DNA from: Asterias amurensis
Lineage: Eukaryota; Echinodermata; Asteroidea; Forcipulatida; Asteriidae
Assembly (NCBI RefSeq): GCF_032118995.1
Contig: NC_092667.1
Location: forward strand, 5,572,931 to 5,636,930
Reading direction: 5' to 3'
DNA length: 64,000 bases
Each line of letters opens with the position of its first letter. The stretch's first letter is position 1. A program made the position numbers and the translations under genes. Below the pieces are notes generated by a model that was not told where the DNA came from, ran no database searches, and saw only the letters and a list, made by a program, of their open reading frames with translations. Below are positions 1-10,415 of this stretch, one piece after another.

Positions 1-15
1 AACATTTTGTTTAAA

Positions 16-144
16 TTAGTTATCATCAGAATAAACATCCCCGTCCGAGTCCTTTGAAGCCACTCCGCAACTGGCACAAAAGCATAAGTCTGTGCAGGGG
101 AAATTGATTTGTTGACAGGAACATCTGCTGTGTGATATTTTCCT
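16..144 (-). pseudogene. Degenerate cysteine-rich C-terminal remnant
   Basis: Reading the minus strand, an open stretch of 42 codons ends at a stop at 16-18. It carries closely spaced cysteines (pattern CxC...PCTDLCFCASC) followed by an acidic end (DSDGDVYSDDN). The frame is closed upstream at 145-147, and a lysine-rich, cysteine-containing stretch continues in another frame to about 190, which suggests a frameshift. Cysteine-rich tails of this kind occur at the ends of some transposon-encoded or CXC-like proteins, but I cannot name the family. No convincing splice acceptor precedes it, so an old broken copy is more likely than a last exon. Confidence 0.3.
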
Positions 145-192
145 TTACATACTTTCTTCTTCAATCTGCATGATACACTGTACCGGAAGCAC

Positions 193-1843
193 GTTCAGCT
201 GAGGCGTTTCAGAATCACCAGTGTCAGAGCGTAGCAACCTTTTGATCGTGGTTCACCTTCAGTTGTCTCGTTGCTAATGGCATCACTATTCTCGCGTTCT
301 ACAAGCGAATTAGAAAAGCATACTCAATGACTGAACAGACAGTACACAAAATAAAAACAATTTGTAGGAAAAGCAAACACGTATAGTTTTGGTGAAGGTA
401 CAATTAACAATAACAACATCGAAAAGCAATCAGCAGATCAACTCATTGTTCCTTAATTGTAGTACACATCCAATCCAAAGTTTATTTAGGCAGTATGAAT
501 TTCTCATATCCAAGTGGCATGCCCTCATACCCTAGTCAACTTGTGCCCAATTATTAAAGGTCAATCCATACAAAACATATGATAAAGAGCACTGGAAAGC
601 TTTTGATATAAAGAGGACATTTTTACCCAATATTTTGAACTTTTCATTATCTTGTAGCAAATTCTTGCAAAAATTTACACAGATTTTATATATAGATTTT
701 TTTTATTTAATGGGGATACTGGTCCTGTTCACAAATACCAACAGTTTGCCATATATTCATTTGATTTTTTTCCCCTCGTTTTCCTTAAAACAAAAGAAAA
801 GAATGTTAGAAGGTTACGCACAGTATTTCTTCTGGTGGACGAGAGTAATGAACAAGTTATTTTTTTTTACCTTCAATTTTTGTTCTACTTTAGCTTTCTC
901 AGATTAGTTTCTGCCTTTCTTTGTTTCTCCTACTACCTGCACGCTTCATTGTCAGCGAAAAGTGTTGATAGCACTAACCCAGAGCGGACACGTCATACTG
1001 AAAAGAAAAGAAATACAAATAAATGAGGCCCTAGTTTACTCATCTTATTTGAAAACAAAATTAGGCTTGTTCCCCTTAGTTTAAATACAAAATTTTAATT
1101 TTAATACCACATCTCAAAGAAATCTGATTGTTTGCCTCTAGAGTTTTAAGAATAAAGATGGGGATGTTATTTATTATTATTCAAGCATACTTCATCACGT
1201 GATTAGTATGGGGGTCTTGGGGTACATGTATGTACCCTTGCCCTTCCTCCACTTCAGTGTTTTAGTTTAGTAAGGGCCAATATAATTTTTCCTGAATCGT
1301 GTACATTTTTAATCGGCCTAGTGCATTGAATATTTAATGCTTTTTTGTTTTTCATACTGTAGTCTGTACATGTAATTGTAATTACTAATTGTAACAGTGC
1401 ATGTATGAATATGATGTATGTTTTTTATTATTTTAAGTATTAAGTAAATAACTAAAACCGGCCCAGGACCAAACTACATAATAGCTTTTTACACAAAAAG
1501 CAGCTTAACCCATGCCTCATGTTCAAGTTGTGAATCCAGGTGTTCTGCTCAATTTCTGCAATTTTGTAAAGCAAAATGTTTTGCCTGTTTATTATAAGCA
1601 GCTCTATAAAACTGAGCCACTCAACCACCAGAGAAACGATCAGCATAATAAAATCTCTGCTTTTGTATTCCTGTCAAAGAGTTTTTGTTTGTCGATCATG
1701 GTCTAATTTCCGAAAGTAACGCGAAACACTGGAATTAGTTTAGGCAATTGGTCCTCGGCGCAAACAAGGTGACTTTACCCGTAAATCATTCCAAATCCCG
1801 GGCGGTCTATTTTCGTCGTCTACGCTCGTCGCCTGAAACGAGC
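193..1843. other. AT-rich stretch without recognisable gene
   Basis: Only short chance open frames are present, for example the phenylalanine-rich one at 635-907, and no domain, splice-site pair or repeat family is recognised. Confidence 0.5.
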
Positions 1844-1887
1844 CCGGTGTCATGACAAAAACTGTCCGCTGGCAATAAGTGTCCGCT
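1844..1887 (+). repeat. Left terminal inverted repeat
   Basis: Its 44 bp are exactly complementary to 4255-4298. Confidence 0.85.
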
Positions 1888-2474
1888 CATTAGCTTATTG
1901 TGTTCTGATTGGTCAAGCGTCCACGACGTCACATTGCTTACGGAAGCTTGCTAAATAGTGTCCGCGGTTAGCGTGCATCATCATAGCGTGTCTTTTTAAC
2001 CTTTTAGTTTTAGTTTTATTTATTATTTTTTTGTAACGCTTTCCTGCTTGTGTTTGAATATAATATTCGTATTATTTATGATCATTTGGCACTTTCACAA
2101 TTCGTACTTTTAACCTGCACTTTTTAATTACTTATTAAGTAAAATAGTAAATACTAACCATGACATACTTTTGACGGTCTTGTCTTTACTTGAACGCTTT
2201 CTTCGTTGTATTTTATTGTAAATAATTCGTAAGAACATTTTAGCACTTTCACAATTCGTACTTTTTAAACCTGCACTGTTTTCATGATAAGATACTAATC
2301 TTGACATACTTTTGAGTGTTCTGTTCGTCTATTTTTGGGGGCTTGTATTTACTTTTAATATAAATCAGCACTGTGCAGCACGGCGCCCGGACACTTTTTG
2401 TTGGGCGGACACTATTTGTCACGTAATACATGCCAAATAGTGTCCAGGGTCTACTGCGCATGCTCAGCGGACAC

Positions 2475-2876
2475 TTATTGCAAAGATTATTTTTCTTGAG
2501 ACGGCTGAGAAGCTTCCATGTCAGTCAGCCACTTCTGTTGAAGTTCTACCGAGCGGTGATTGAGAGTGTCTTGACACAATCAATGATAGTTTGGTGGGGC
2601 AATGCAACAGCCGATGACCGGAAGCGTATCAGCCGGATCGTTCGCAACACTAGTAAAATCATAGGTTGCCAACTTCCATCACTTGATGAACTGTATCTCT
2701 CTCGAGTTAAAAAACGAGCCCTCTCTATAGTAGATGACCAGTTTCACCCAGCACACTCCCTCTTTCAGCCCATGCGGTCTAAGAATCGTGTCCGTTCAAT
2801 TAAACCTGGATCCAACCGTACTTTGCAGAGTTTTTATCCAACAGCTGTTCGTGTTCTAAATGACAGGTTTATCATG
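2475..2876 (+). pseudogene. LINE reverse transcriptase C-terminal fragment, unit 1
   Basis: The frame encodes about 130 residues running LLQRLFFLRRLRSF ... FYRAVIESVL ... WWGNATADDRKRISRIV ... FYPTAVRVLND, which is the conserved end of a non-LTR retrotransposon ORF2 after the polymerase domain, as in many invertebrate and fish LINEs. The palm domain with the catalytic aspartates is absent. The in-frame residues before it come from the host element's subterminal block, so the frame is a chimera and not an intact gene. Confidence 0.7.
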
Positions 2877-3389
2877 AACGTCTATTTCTGATTTTAATTA
2901 TATCGTACTATTTTTATCTTTCGTATTTCGCCTGTATATTGTAATACTTTTCAGAGTTGTTTATATTATATTTCCATGTATTTTTGTAAATGGTTAATTT
3001 TTAGTGTAATTTTTTATATAACATAATATTTTTAGACACGCAAAACCTTGTCTTTACTTGAACGCTTTCTTCGTTTTATTTTATTATACATGTCTTGTAT
3101 TTACTTGAACGCTTTCTTCGTTGTATTTTATTGTAAATAATTCGTAAGAACATTTTAGCACTTTCACAATTCGTACTTTTTAAACCTGCACTGTTTTCAT
3201 GATAAGATACTAATCTTGACATACTTTTGAGTGTTCTGTTCGTCTATTTTTGGGGGCTTGTATTTACTTTTAATATAAATCAGCACTGTGCAGCACGGCG
3301 CCCGGACACTTTTTGTTGGGCGGACACTATTTGTCACGTAATACATGCCAAATAGTGTCCAGGGTCTACTGCGCATGCTCAGTGGACAC

Positions 3390-3788
3390 TTATTGCAAAG
3401 ATTATTTTTCTTGAGACGGCTGAGAAGCTTCCATGTCAGTCAGCCACTTCTGTTGAAGTTCTACCGAGCGGTGATTGAGAGTGTCTTGACACAATCAATG
3501 ATAGTTTGGTGGGGCAATGCAACAGCCGATGACCGGAAGCGTATCAGCCGGATCGTTCGCACCGCTAGTAAAATCATAGGTTGCCAACTTCCATCACTTG
3601 ATGAACTGTATCTCTCTCGAGTTAAAAAACGAGCCCTCTCTATAGTAGATGACCAGTTTCACCCAGCACATTCCCTCTTTCAGCCCATGCGGTCTAAGAA
3701 TCGTTTCCGTTCAATTAAATCTGGATCCAACCGTACTTTGCAGAGTTTTTACCCCACAGCTGTTCGTGTTCTAAATGACAGGTTTTAA
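3390..3788 (+). pseudogene. LINE reverse transcriptase C-terminal fragment, unit 2
   Basis: This is a near-identical copy of the fragment at 2475, offset by 915 bp, with a few substitutions (for example N-T to T-A after RIVR and an earlier stop). The high identity means that duplication of the unit was recent and copied the already captured LINE tail. Confidence 0.7.
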
Positions 3789-4254
3789 TCATGAATGTCT
3801 ATTTCTGATTTTAATTATATCGTACTATTTTTATCTTTCGTATTTCGCCTGTATATTGTAATACTTTTCAGAGTTGTTTATATTATATTTCCATGTATTT
3901 TTGTAAATGGTTAATTTTTAGTGTAATTTGTATATAACATAATATTTTTAGACACGCAAAACCTAGCTTGTATTTACTTGAACGCTTTCTTCGTTGTATT
4001 TTATTGTAAATAATTCGTAAGAACATTTTAGCACTTTCACAATTCGTACTTTTTAAACCTGCACTGTTTTCATGATAAGATACTAATCTTGACATACTTT
4101 TGAGTGTTCTGTTCGTCTATTTTTGGGGGGCTTGTATTTACTTTTAATATAAATCAGCACTGTGCAGCACGGCGCCCGGACACTTTTTGTTGGGCGGACA
4201 CTATTTGTCACGTAATACATGCCAAATAGTGTCCAGGGTCTACTGCGCATGCTC

Positions 4255-4298
4255 AGCGGACACTTATTGCCAGCGGACAGTTTTTGTCATGACACCGG
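4255..4298 (-). repeat. Right terminal inverted repeat
   Basis: It is the exact reverse complement of 1844-1887 and closes the tandem-unit element. Confidence 0.85.
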
Positions 4299-4613
4299 TC
4301 AACTCGGTCCCAAACCAACTCGGTCCCAGTCATACGTTGACAGTTTTTTCACTAATTTCTCAAAAACTCCAACACCACAGCAAGTAATATTTTAAGGGAA
4401 GCTTTCAACTATCATTATCTGCAAACTGTTTAAGTTTAGTGTAAATCTGTGGACACGATGGTGTGTCGTCGTCGTCAAAAACCCCTATTCAATTACGCAC
4501 GTTCGTTTGAACGAAATCCCTAAACCTTCGTACTTTGTCGCGTGCAAAGTATATGGGCCCGGAACTCGGTTAGATTGTTATGGGTCCTGAACGATGGTAG
4601 GAAAACAGAATGA

Positions 4614-4842
4614 GTAGACTTCCTCTCAAGAAGTCACAACTCATGATAGTTACATACTGTATGACATTTACCATAGAGAATGTTTAACAATAACATGGAA
4701 GTGACTGCATCCAGTTATATTCAAACGCGTAGACTCATCTCAAGAAGTCACAACTCATGATAGGTACATACTGCATGGCATTTACCAAAGATAATATTTA
4801 ACAATAACATGGAAGCAACTGCATCCAGTTATATTCAAATGA
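4614..4842 (+). repeat. 115-bp direct tandem duplication
   Basis: Two diverged copies start with GTAGAC at 4614 and 4729 and both end near ATCCAGTTATATTCAAA. No coding sense is visible. Confidence 0.8.
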
Positions 4843-5973
4843 AGATTACGTGGTTAATTAATTAAGATTCTTAAATTTTTTTACATTTAGTAAAAAAAGT
4901 AAAGCTTATGTTCTAAGCTACAATTTGGTATAATAAACTCACTCTTTCGTATTATGGTTTGGGAGATTAGGCTTAAAGAAAAAACGTGTACAAATGCAAT
5001 GGGTTTTAGGCAGAAACAAAGAATAAGAAAAAAAATAAAAATCACGACAGAAACAAAACCTGTTCCGACGGTAGGTCGGAACAGCTAATAATGATTAACT
5101 GCTTTGTTTCGAATTGAAGCACAACATATTCTAGAAAGAAATGTTGCCTAAATACCTTCAACTTCCACTAGTACATCCACGGTACTCCAACCAGCAGCTG
5201 CCGCTGTGCTTTCTGGTGAAATTGGATCGGAAGGTCTTGTCTTTTGTTTGTAGGTCGCTGTCATGTCATCATCCATCATGTCCATGGCGTCCAAGCATAC
5301 ACAATTTCACATGTCATGATGATCATGATGTTTTTCCTAACCACTGCTGGGCCAACGAACTCCTGCCAGCGATAACTATTTTCCCTAACTAGCTCGGATT
5401 TAATTTATGTTGTGTTCATGTAACATAAAACGAGCCGATCTTCGCAACTTTCTTTCCTTCACACAGGACGAAGTTTCCTGAGAAGCGTAGACGACATCTT
5501 TCTGAAACCCTTCTCGACACATGCACGGCTTCGGCTCCGGATGCTAGCTTGGCCCGCGGTTGTTTTGGCAATTGTGCGTGCTTTGCGTACGCGCTTAGTC
5601 AGGGCTTCAGACGAGATAAGTGAGCCTGAAGCTGAATCCAACGCACACGCCGTCGTTTTGAAAAGGGCCACGAAACCACAGGACTTCGAAAAAAGCTCTT
5701 TCATTGGTCCACACATCCGCATGCATGTCATATGCGCTATGATTGGCCGAGCTTATAAGTCATCTATTTTTTTGTTGCACGTTCAGCCATTTATTCTCGC
5801 TGTATTATTGTGCTTCATTTCGCGAATAAATCTATACTGTGCGAGTTTTGTGCTTGACGACTTTTTTGGGGTGGTCAGTTGAATTTTCTTCAAATTTTGA
5901 GACCAAATGTAAGTAGTTGTGTAGGGTAGAGCACTGAAAAGCAGAATTTGGAGCATCATCCCACGGTCTAATT
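4843..5973. other. Unassigned DNA with a promoter-like GC-rich block
   Basis: No gene is recognised. The block at about 5460-5860 is GC-richer than its surroundings and contains CCAAT-type boxes (ATTGGTCC, GATTGGCC), a TTATAAG box near 5753 and an AATAAA near 5825. That order resembles a solo LTR, but I could not find matching ends or a target duplication. The 113-codon open frame across it shows no domain. Confidence 0.2.
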
Positions 5974-6034
5974 GTATGCATGTTGAGATACACCAACTGT
6001 GAAGACTAGTCTTTGACAATTACCAGTAGTGTTC
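5974..6034 (+). mobile_element. Right-end fragment of the TTAA/GGCAGTGGACAC foldback family
   Basis: It matches the last ~60 bp of the complete copy at 39796-40173 (GTTGAGATACACCAACTGTG through AATTACCA). Confidence 0.7.
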
Positions 6035-6302
6035 TTTTTGGATCGCAAGAGTATCCCCGCCGCTTTACTTGGACCGGTCCTTTGGACCGCCAGAGCGATC
6101 TTTTGGATCGTTCCAAATGCGTGACCGCGTCCAATCTCATGTTAGAACGTTCCTAATGTCATGATGTTGCGATCCTGAGGGCATATGCCCGCAGGAATGT
6201 TCTTTTGCGCTAGGAACGTGCCCGACTTTTGAGACGCTCCCTTAAAAACATTTTCAATAAGTTCAAGGCCATAATACATTAGTTTCCTATTTCAACAAGA
6301 GA

Positions 6303-6862
6303 CATGATTCGCAAAGCGAAGACTAAGTTTGGTCTTAGTCTCTCCCACATATTGTAGCCCACATCTCTTACATGATATGACATAGACTACATTAGACGTG
6401 CTACATTCAGAGTCGGTCTTGATGTTGTATGAAGAGCCAGTGGTATGACTCTTCACCTTAGGTGAGGGCTTAATGTGCAGACACGTTTTGCATTTGGAAC
6501 GGGTACATTTGTGACAGCCCAGTATATCTGTCGGGGTTGTGTTTGGACTGTACCTGGGGGAAGTTTGGCCCTGACTAGTATGTCACCAAGGTTCTTAGGG
6601 CGGCGGAATGCAACCATGGGAACCTTAGGGATTGCTGAGTATAAGCTGCTAGAGGAGTGAAGTATAGGCATGTTATTATTGAGAATTGAGGGAAGTTTGG
6701 GTAGTTTGGGGTGGAAGGTGGTGACCAAAGCAACTCTATTGGTCGGAGCTTTTTTAGCTCCCGTGTTAGTCAACAGAGTATGACGAGGTACGTTGAGAGC
6801 CCTGTTGATAGCAAGTTGGACCCTACGTTTGCTGTGTCCCCTGGATACAAGGTGTTTCCTTG
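6303..6862 (-). pseudogene. Penelope-like element fragment (connector plus GIY-YIG start), frameshifted
   Basis: On the minus strand, residues such as NRVALVTTFHPKLPKL and VPMVAFRRPKNLGDILVRAK match the segment linking reverse transcriptase to endonuclease in Penelope-like retroelements. After a frameshift near 6535 the other frame continues with GCHKCTRSKCKTC and then NVVYVISCKRCG-LQYVGET, the zinc-knuckle-like motif and start of the GIY-YIG nuclease, and stops soon after FANHVSC. The catalytic polymerase core is missing. Upstream on the minus strand a TA microsatellite (about 6866-6890) and a GAAGAAGGTCCGGATTGG stretch (6912-6940) look like the untranslated part of the same element type. 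Dead copy. Confidence 0.75.
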
Positions 6863-7039
6863 TATATATAATATATATATATATATAATGAATAGGGTAG
6901 ATGGCCTTAGCTTTCGATCCAATCCGGACCTTCTTCAGAGGCATAAAACAAGTACAAACAAATACATATCCATTTATAGAAAAAGAGAGGGGGAAAGGGA
7001 TTAAGGAAAGGATCCAGAAAGAAGCGGGAAAATAACAGC

Positions 7040-7587
7040 CAATCAAAGTTTCTATTTCAGAGACAATATTCGTGGCTATGAACCAATAGGAGTGAAGTGG
7101 CGAGGACAAAGGATGTTAAGAATGAAAGGATGGGTTACTGGGCCATAAAAGTGGTAAATGTATTGTTCGACAACAATGCAGGGAGACATGAAAGGGTAGG
7201 ATTAGAGAGCAAGTTGCATCATGATGCAACTAACAATGGTCAATTAATAAGAATAGCAAGATCAAAGGTATGATGATTTTAAAAATAGGTATGAGGGACC
7301 TGTGGAAAAAAGGGGGGGGGGGTTACTTACATCAGATAGTTACAGTGATGAATTTATAAAAACAACTTTAAACAAGATTAATTTATACTTTATGTACAGA
7401 ATATATACAACATATAAGTTCTTAGGCCGAAGTGAAGTGGAGGTTAATGAGAAGTTATTTAACACCAGTGTTTATGTTAAGTCCAAAGGGTTTGACTGTC
7501 TTGAGTTGGTGAATCCAGTGTGATTCTGTGTGTCATCACCATTGCAAGCTTCAATCACCAGAAGTTCAACATCATTGACACTATGAT
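7040..7587. other. No gene recognised
   Basis: It contains a G tract near 7311-7321 and short chance open frames only. Confidence 0.4.
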
Positions 7588-7750
7588 TGATATATATATA
7601 TATCAAATAATAAACGACAAGGGAAACTGACTGGGTACATTTTTAAATGATTTAGGATCGAACAAAAGAAAAATTGACTAGAGCGTGATTTGAACCAACG
7701 TCCTCCGGTTTAACGCGCCGGCGCTCTACCAACTGAGCTATCGAGCCCTA
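7588..7750 (-). mobile_element. tRNA-derived SINE
   Basis: The minus strand at 7750-7689 reads like a tRNA 5' part: GGGCTCGATAGCTCAGTTGG (A box) and GGTTCAAATC (B box). The T stem and the 3' acceptor strand do not pair, so it is not a functional tRNA. It is followed by a body ending CAGTTTCCCTTGTCGTTTA, shared with the copies at 35590 and 35945. Confidence 0.65.
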
Positions 7751-7770
7751 TGCTGGCTCCCACCATATAT

Positions 7771-7954
7771 ATTATACAAATATTGACTGCTTCGAGTGCT
7801 ATGGTTAAAACTATGACTCCCGAGGTGATCCCCGTAGCGTTCTGTTTTCCCGAGGCGAAGCCGAGGGAAAATAGAACGCTCCGGGGATCACCGAGGGAGT
7901 CATAGTTTTTAACCATTGCACGAGTAAAAGCAGTCAATATTTGTTTTATAACAC
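7771..7954. mobile_element. Foldback (palindromic) MITE
   Basis: The two halves are inverted copies: TTATACAAATATTGACTGC on the left and GCAGTCAATATTTGTTTTAT on the right. The centre CCCGAGGCGAAGCCGAGGG is itself palindromic. Confidence 0.75.
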
Positions 7955-8384
7955 CCCAAACATTTCTAAATACTGTACTATTATTATTAAGTTACAGACC
8001 TGAATGCTACAATCCACGGACGATGCGAATACAGATTGCAAACACTTTTACTTACTGTGTTGCATGTAGTGTCGTGCAATCCGAAATGGTTACAGACTAT
8101 TAATTTATGATCCTTTTCATTCATTCAAACTGATATTTATTTCCATACTTCATGAAAACAGAGTACAAACAATGTTTTTAAGGAATAACCAATAAACAAA
8201 GCTATTTATTGAGGGTGAGAAAAAATAAATACATAGAGTATGGGGGCATCATCTGGAAGCCGAGGCTTATGTAGGGATGCCTGGGGACAGACAATAAACG
8301 GGGACAAGAACGAACGGACTGACAAAACGAACAAAGACAGACATGATGAAGACAACAATGATGAGAACACTAATTGCACAATAA

Positions 8385-8440
8385 TAATAACAATGATAAT
8401 AATAATAATACTACCAATAATAACAATAAGAATAAGAAAT
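8385..8440. repeat. ATA-type microsatellite
   Basis: This A/T trinucleotide-like tract lies just beyond the 3' end of the minus-strand LINE and is probably part of its tail. Confidence 0.6.
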
Positions 8441-8506
8441 CGAGAAATAATAAAAAAGCGTTTGCTGACGACTTAGGCAAAAGTAAAATGAGAGAGAGAA
8501 GGCAAA

Positions 8507-9439
8507 CTATGTCAAATACTGGGAGAGGAGAGCTCTTTTATAGGCGCGTTTAAATCGACCCACAGATGATTGTGATCTAATCGACTGGCTTAAACCATTC
8601 CAAAGACGCGGCCCAAAGAAACGAAGTGTTTTTAAGTGGAATGATGAGCAGGTGAATGGCACATAAAGGTGTGATTTGTTATGTGTTCTGGTAGAGTACC
8701 CATGAGTATCACGGACAAAGGTAAAGAATGAACGAAAGGAGGTGGGTAAAAGGTTGTGGGTGAATTTGTACATGAAGATACCCGTATGAAGTTTATTAAT
8801 GCCTGCAAGTGCTAGTGAGTGTAACTGTGCGAAAAGAGGTGCGGTGTGCTCTCGGGGATGCGATAAGGTGCATATCCTGATGGCCCTTTTTTGAGTGGTT
8901 AATAATGAATGGAGTTTGTTTTTAGAAACTTGTGCCCAGATGATATTACAATAGTTAAGATATGGAAGAATGAGGGTATTATAAAGTAATACCAAAGATT
9001 TGGGAGGAAGAAAAGCACGAAGTCTAGACATTACACCAGTGTTGCGGGAAATGGTTTTAGTAATGGAAGAGATGTGTTCAGACCAGGAGAGTTGATCATC
9101 AATAATGACACCTAGAAAATTAGTGGAGTGAACTTGAAGGATAGGATTATTGTCGATACGAAGAATAGGAATATCTTCTGAGAGATGAGAGGATTTACTG
9201 AAGAGCATGAACTTAGTTTTGTGTTCATTGAGAGAAAGTTTGTTGGCTTTAAACCAGGAAGAGACTTTAAGAAGTTCGGCATTCATAATATTTAATGATT
9301 TAGCCGGATTGGAGTCAGAGAAAGCAATAGTTGTGTCATCTGCAAAGAGCGTAAAAGACAGAAGGGAAGAAGAAGAATGCAGATCATTAATATAGAGCAG
9401 AAAGAGGAGTGGGCCAAGAATAGAACCCTGTGGAACGCC
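8507..9439 (-). pseudogene. 5'-truncated LINE ORF2 (reverse transcriptase)
   Basis: The minus-strand frame from about 9439 to 8507 encodes a non-LTR reverse transcriptase: GVPQGSILGPLLFLLYINDL, then the catalytic FADDT motif about 30 residues later, then the FLGVIIDDQLSW segment and a long C-terminal region ending ALLSQYLT. The first ~33 residues of the open frame (9440-9538) do not match this family and come from hairpin-rich flanking DNA. The finger region and any N-terminal endonuclease are missing, as expected of an insert truncated at its 5' end. The frame is still open for ~310 codons, so the insertion is fairly young. Clade (CR1/Jockey-like) is not resolved by eye. Confidence 0.85.
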
Positions 9440-9470
9440 ATGTACACGCAACGGACGTCTGGGTACTGCA

Positions 9471-9536
9471 CGCCGTGTGCTAGTCTGTCGGACTAGCGCA
9501 CGGCGCCATGTGCTAGTCTTCGGACTAGCGCATGGC
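9471..9536. repeat. Twin adjacent hairpins with related stems
   Basis: The first hairpin (9471-9505) has a 15-bp stem around TGTCG. The second (9505/9506-9535/9536) has a 13-14-bp stem around TTCG with the stable C(UUCG)G geometry. Both stems contain GTGCTAGTC/GACTAGCGCA, so one arose from the other. A 12-bp palindrome CGACGGCCGTCG follows at about 9541-9552. Confidence 0.8.
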
Positions 9537-9587
9537 AAACCGACGGCCGTCGTGTAGCAAAACTAAGACATGTCATGTGACGCGCTC

Positions 9588-9832
9588 TAAACCAATGAGC
9601 AGGCAGAATCTTTGCAAGGGGTGTTATAAATATATATACATATATATGAGGCAGACTCCCACACAACAGTTCAGGTCTTCATCTTCTCTCTTCGAAGGGC
9701 ACATACATTTATTCTCCGGTAAGTGCTTTTGCCGTGGTGCCCTTTGCACAGTTCCGATACAAATCCGAAGTGCCCCTTACCACCGGAAAATTTCTGTGCC
9801 CCTTCAAGAGCGAAGTTCATGACCTGAAACTA
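9588..9832 (+). promoter_or_regulatory. TATA-containing promoter-like block followed by a foldback transcript region
   Basis: A CCAAT box (9591), a GTTATAAATATATA box (about 9620) and a start-like region near 9660 precede a ~160-bp imperfect inverted repeat. Its arms begin CAGGTCTTCATC at about 9672 and end GAAGTTCATGACCTG at about 9827, with internal pairing of CCGGTAAG with CTTACCACCGG. The CCGGTAAGTG could also act as a splice donor. It may be an LTR or element promoter. Confidence 0.3.
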
Positions 9833-10043
9833 TATAATTTGTCCTAGAAAGTTTGTGGTAGATTTATTTTGAAATACTAAAATAGCAGAATTATTCCTAC
9901 CTGAGAATACGCCTCCTGTCAGCCGGATGATCGGAGTAAGAATGAATGATTTATGTTGGCTTTGGAAACAGTGAGTGTTGATTCTGGTTGAGCAGATGTT
10001 CCGAGTTTGCAGGGTAAAAACAATTATCGAGACCGTGTTCTAT

Positions 10044-10415
10044 AGGCACGGACACTGTTGGTTATTACTCAAAATAATTATTAGCATAAAACCTTACTTG
10101 GTAACGAGTAATGGGGAGAGGTTGATAGTATAAATGAAACAGCTCCCTCTGAAGTGACGTAGTTTTCGAGAAATAAGTAGTTTTCCACGAATTTGATTTC
10201 GAGACCTCAGATTTTGAATTTGAGGTCTCGAAATCAAGCATCTGAAAGCACACAGCTTCGTGTGACAGGGGTGTTTTTTCTTTCATTATTATCTCGCAAC
10301 TTCGACGACCGATTGAGCTGAATTTTTCACTGGTTAGTTATTTTATGCATATGGTGAGATACACCAACTGTGAAGACAAATCTTTGACAATTACCAATAG
10401 TGTACACTGTCTTTA
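10044..10415 (+). mobile_element. TTAA foldback element (GGCAGTGGACAC family)
   Basis: This near full-length diverged copy has GGCACGGACACTGTTGGT on the left and ACCAATAGTGTACACTG on the right. Central arms of GAGACCTCA-type inverted sequence match the copy at 39796. Confidence 0.8.

Larger units (their letters stand above)
1844..4298. mobile_element. 2.45-kb terminal-inverted-repeat element with internal tandem units
   Basis: The ends are a perfect 44-bp inverted repeat (1844-1887 and 4255-4298) starting CCGGTGTCATGACAAAAAC. Between them a unit is tandemly repeated: the same block recurs with its AATAATTCGTAAG motif at 2221, 3136 and 4009, so periods are 915 and 873 bp. Each full unit holds a subterminal block rich in GCGGACAC-type motifs, then a LINE 3' fragment and AT-rich LINE-like trailer. 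The last subterminal block runs directly into the right inverted repeat instead of LINE sequence. No transposase is visible, so the element is non-autonomous. Target duplication is ambiguous; the CCGG at both edges could be a 4-bp duplication or part of the repeat. Confidence 0.75.
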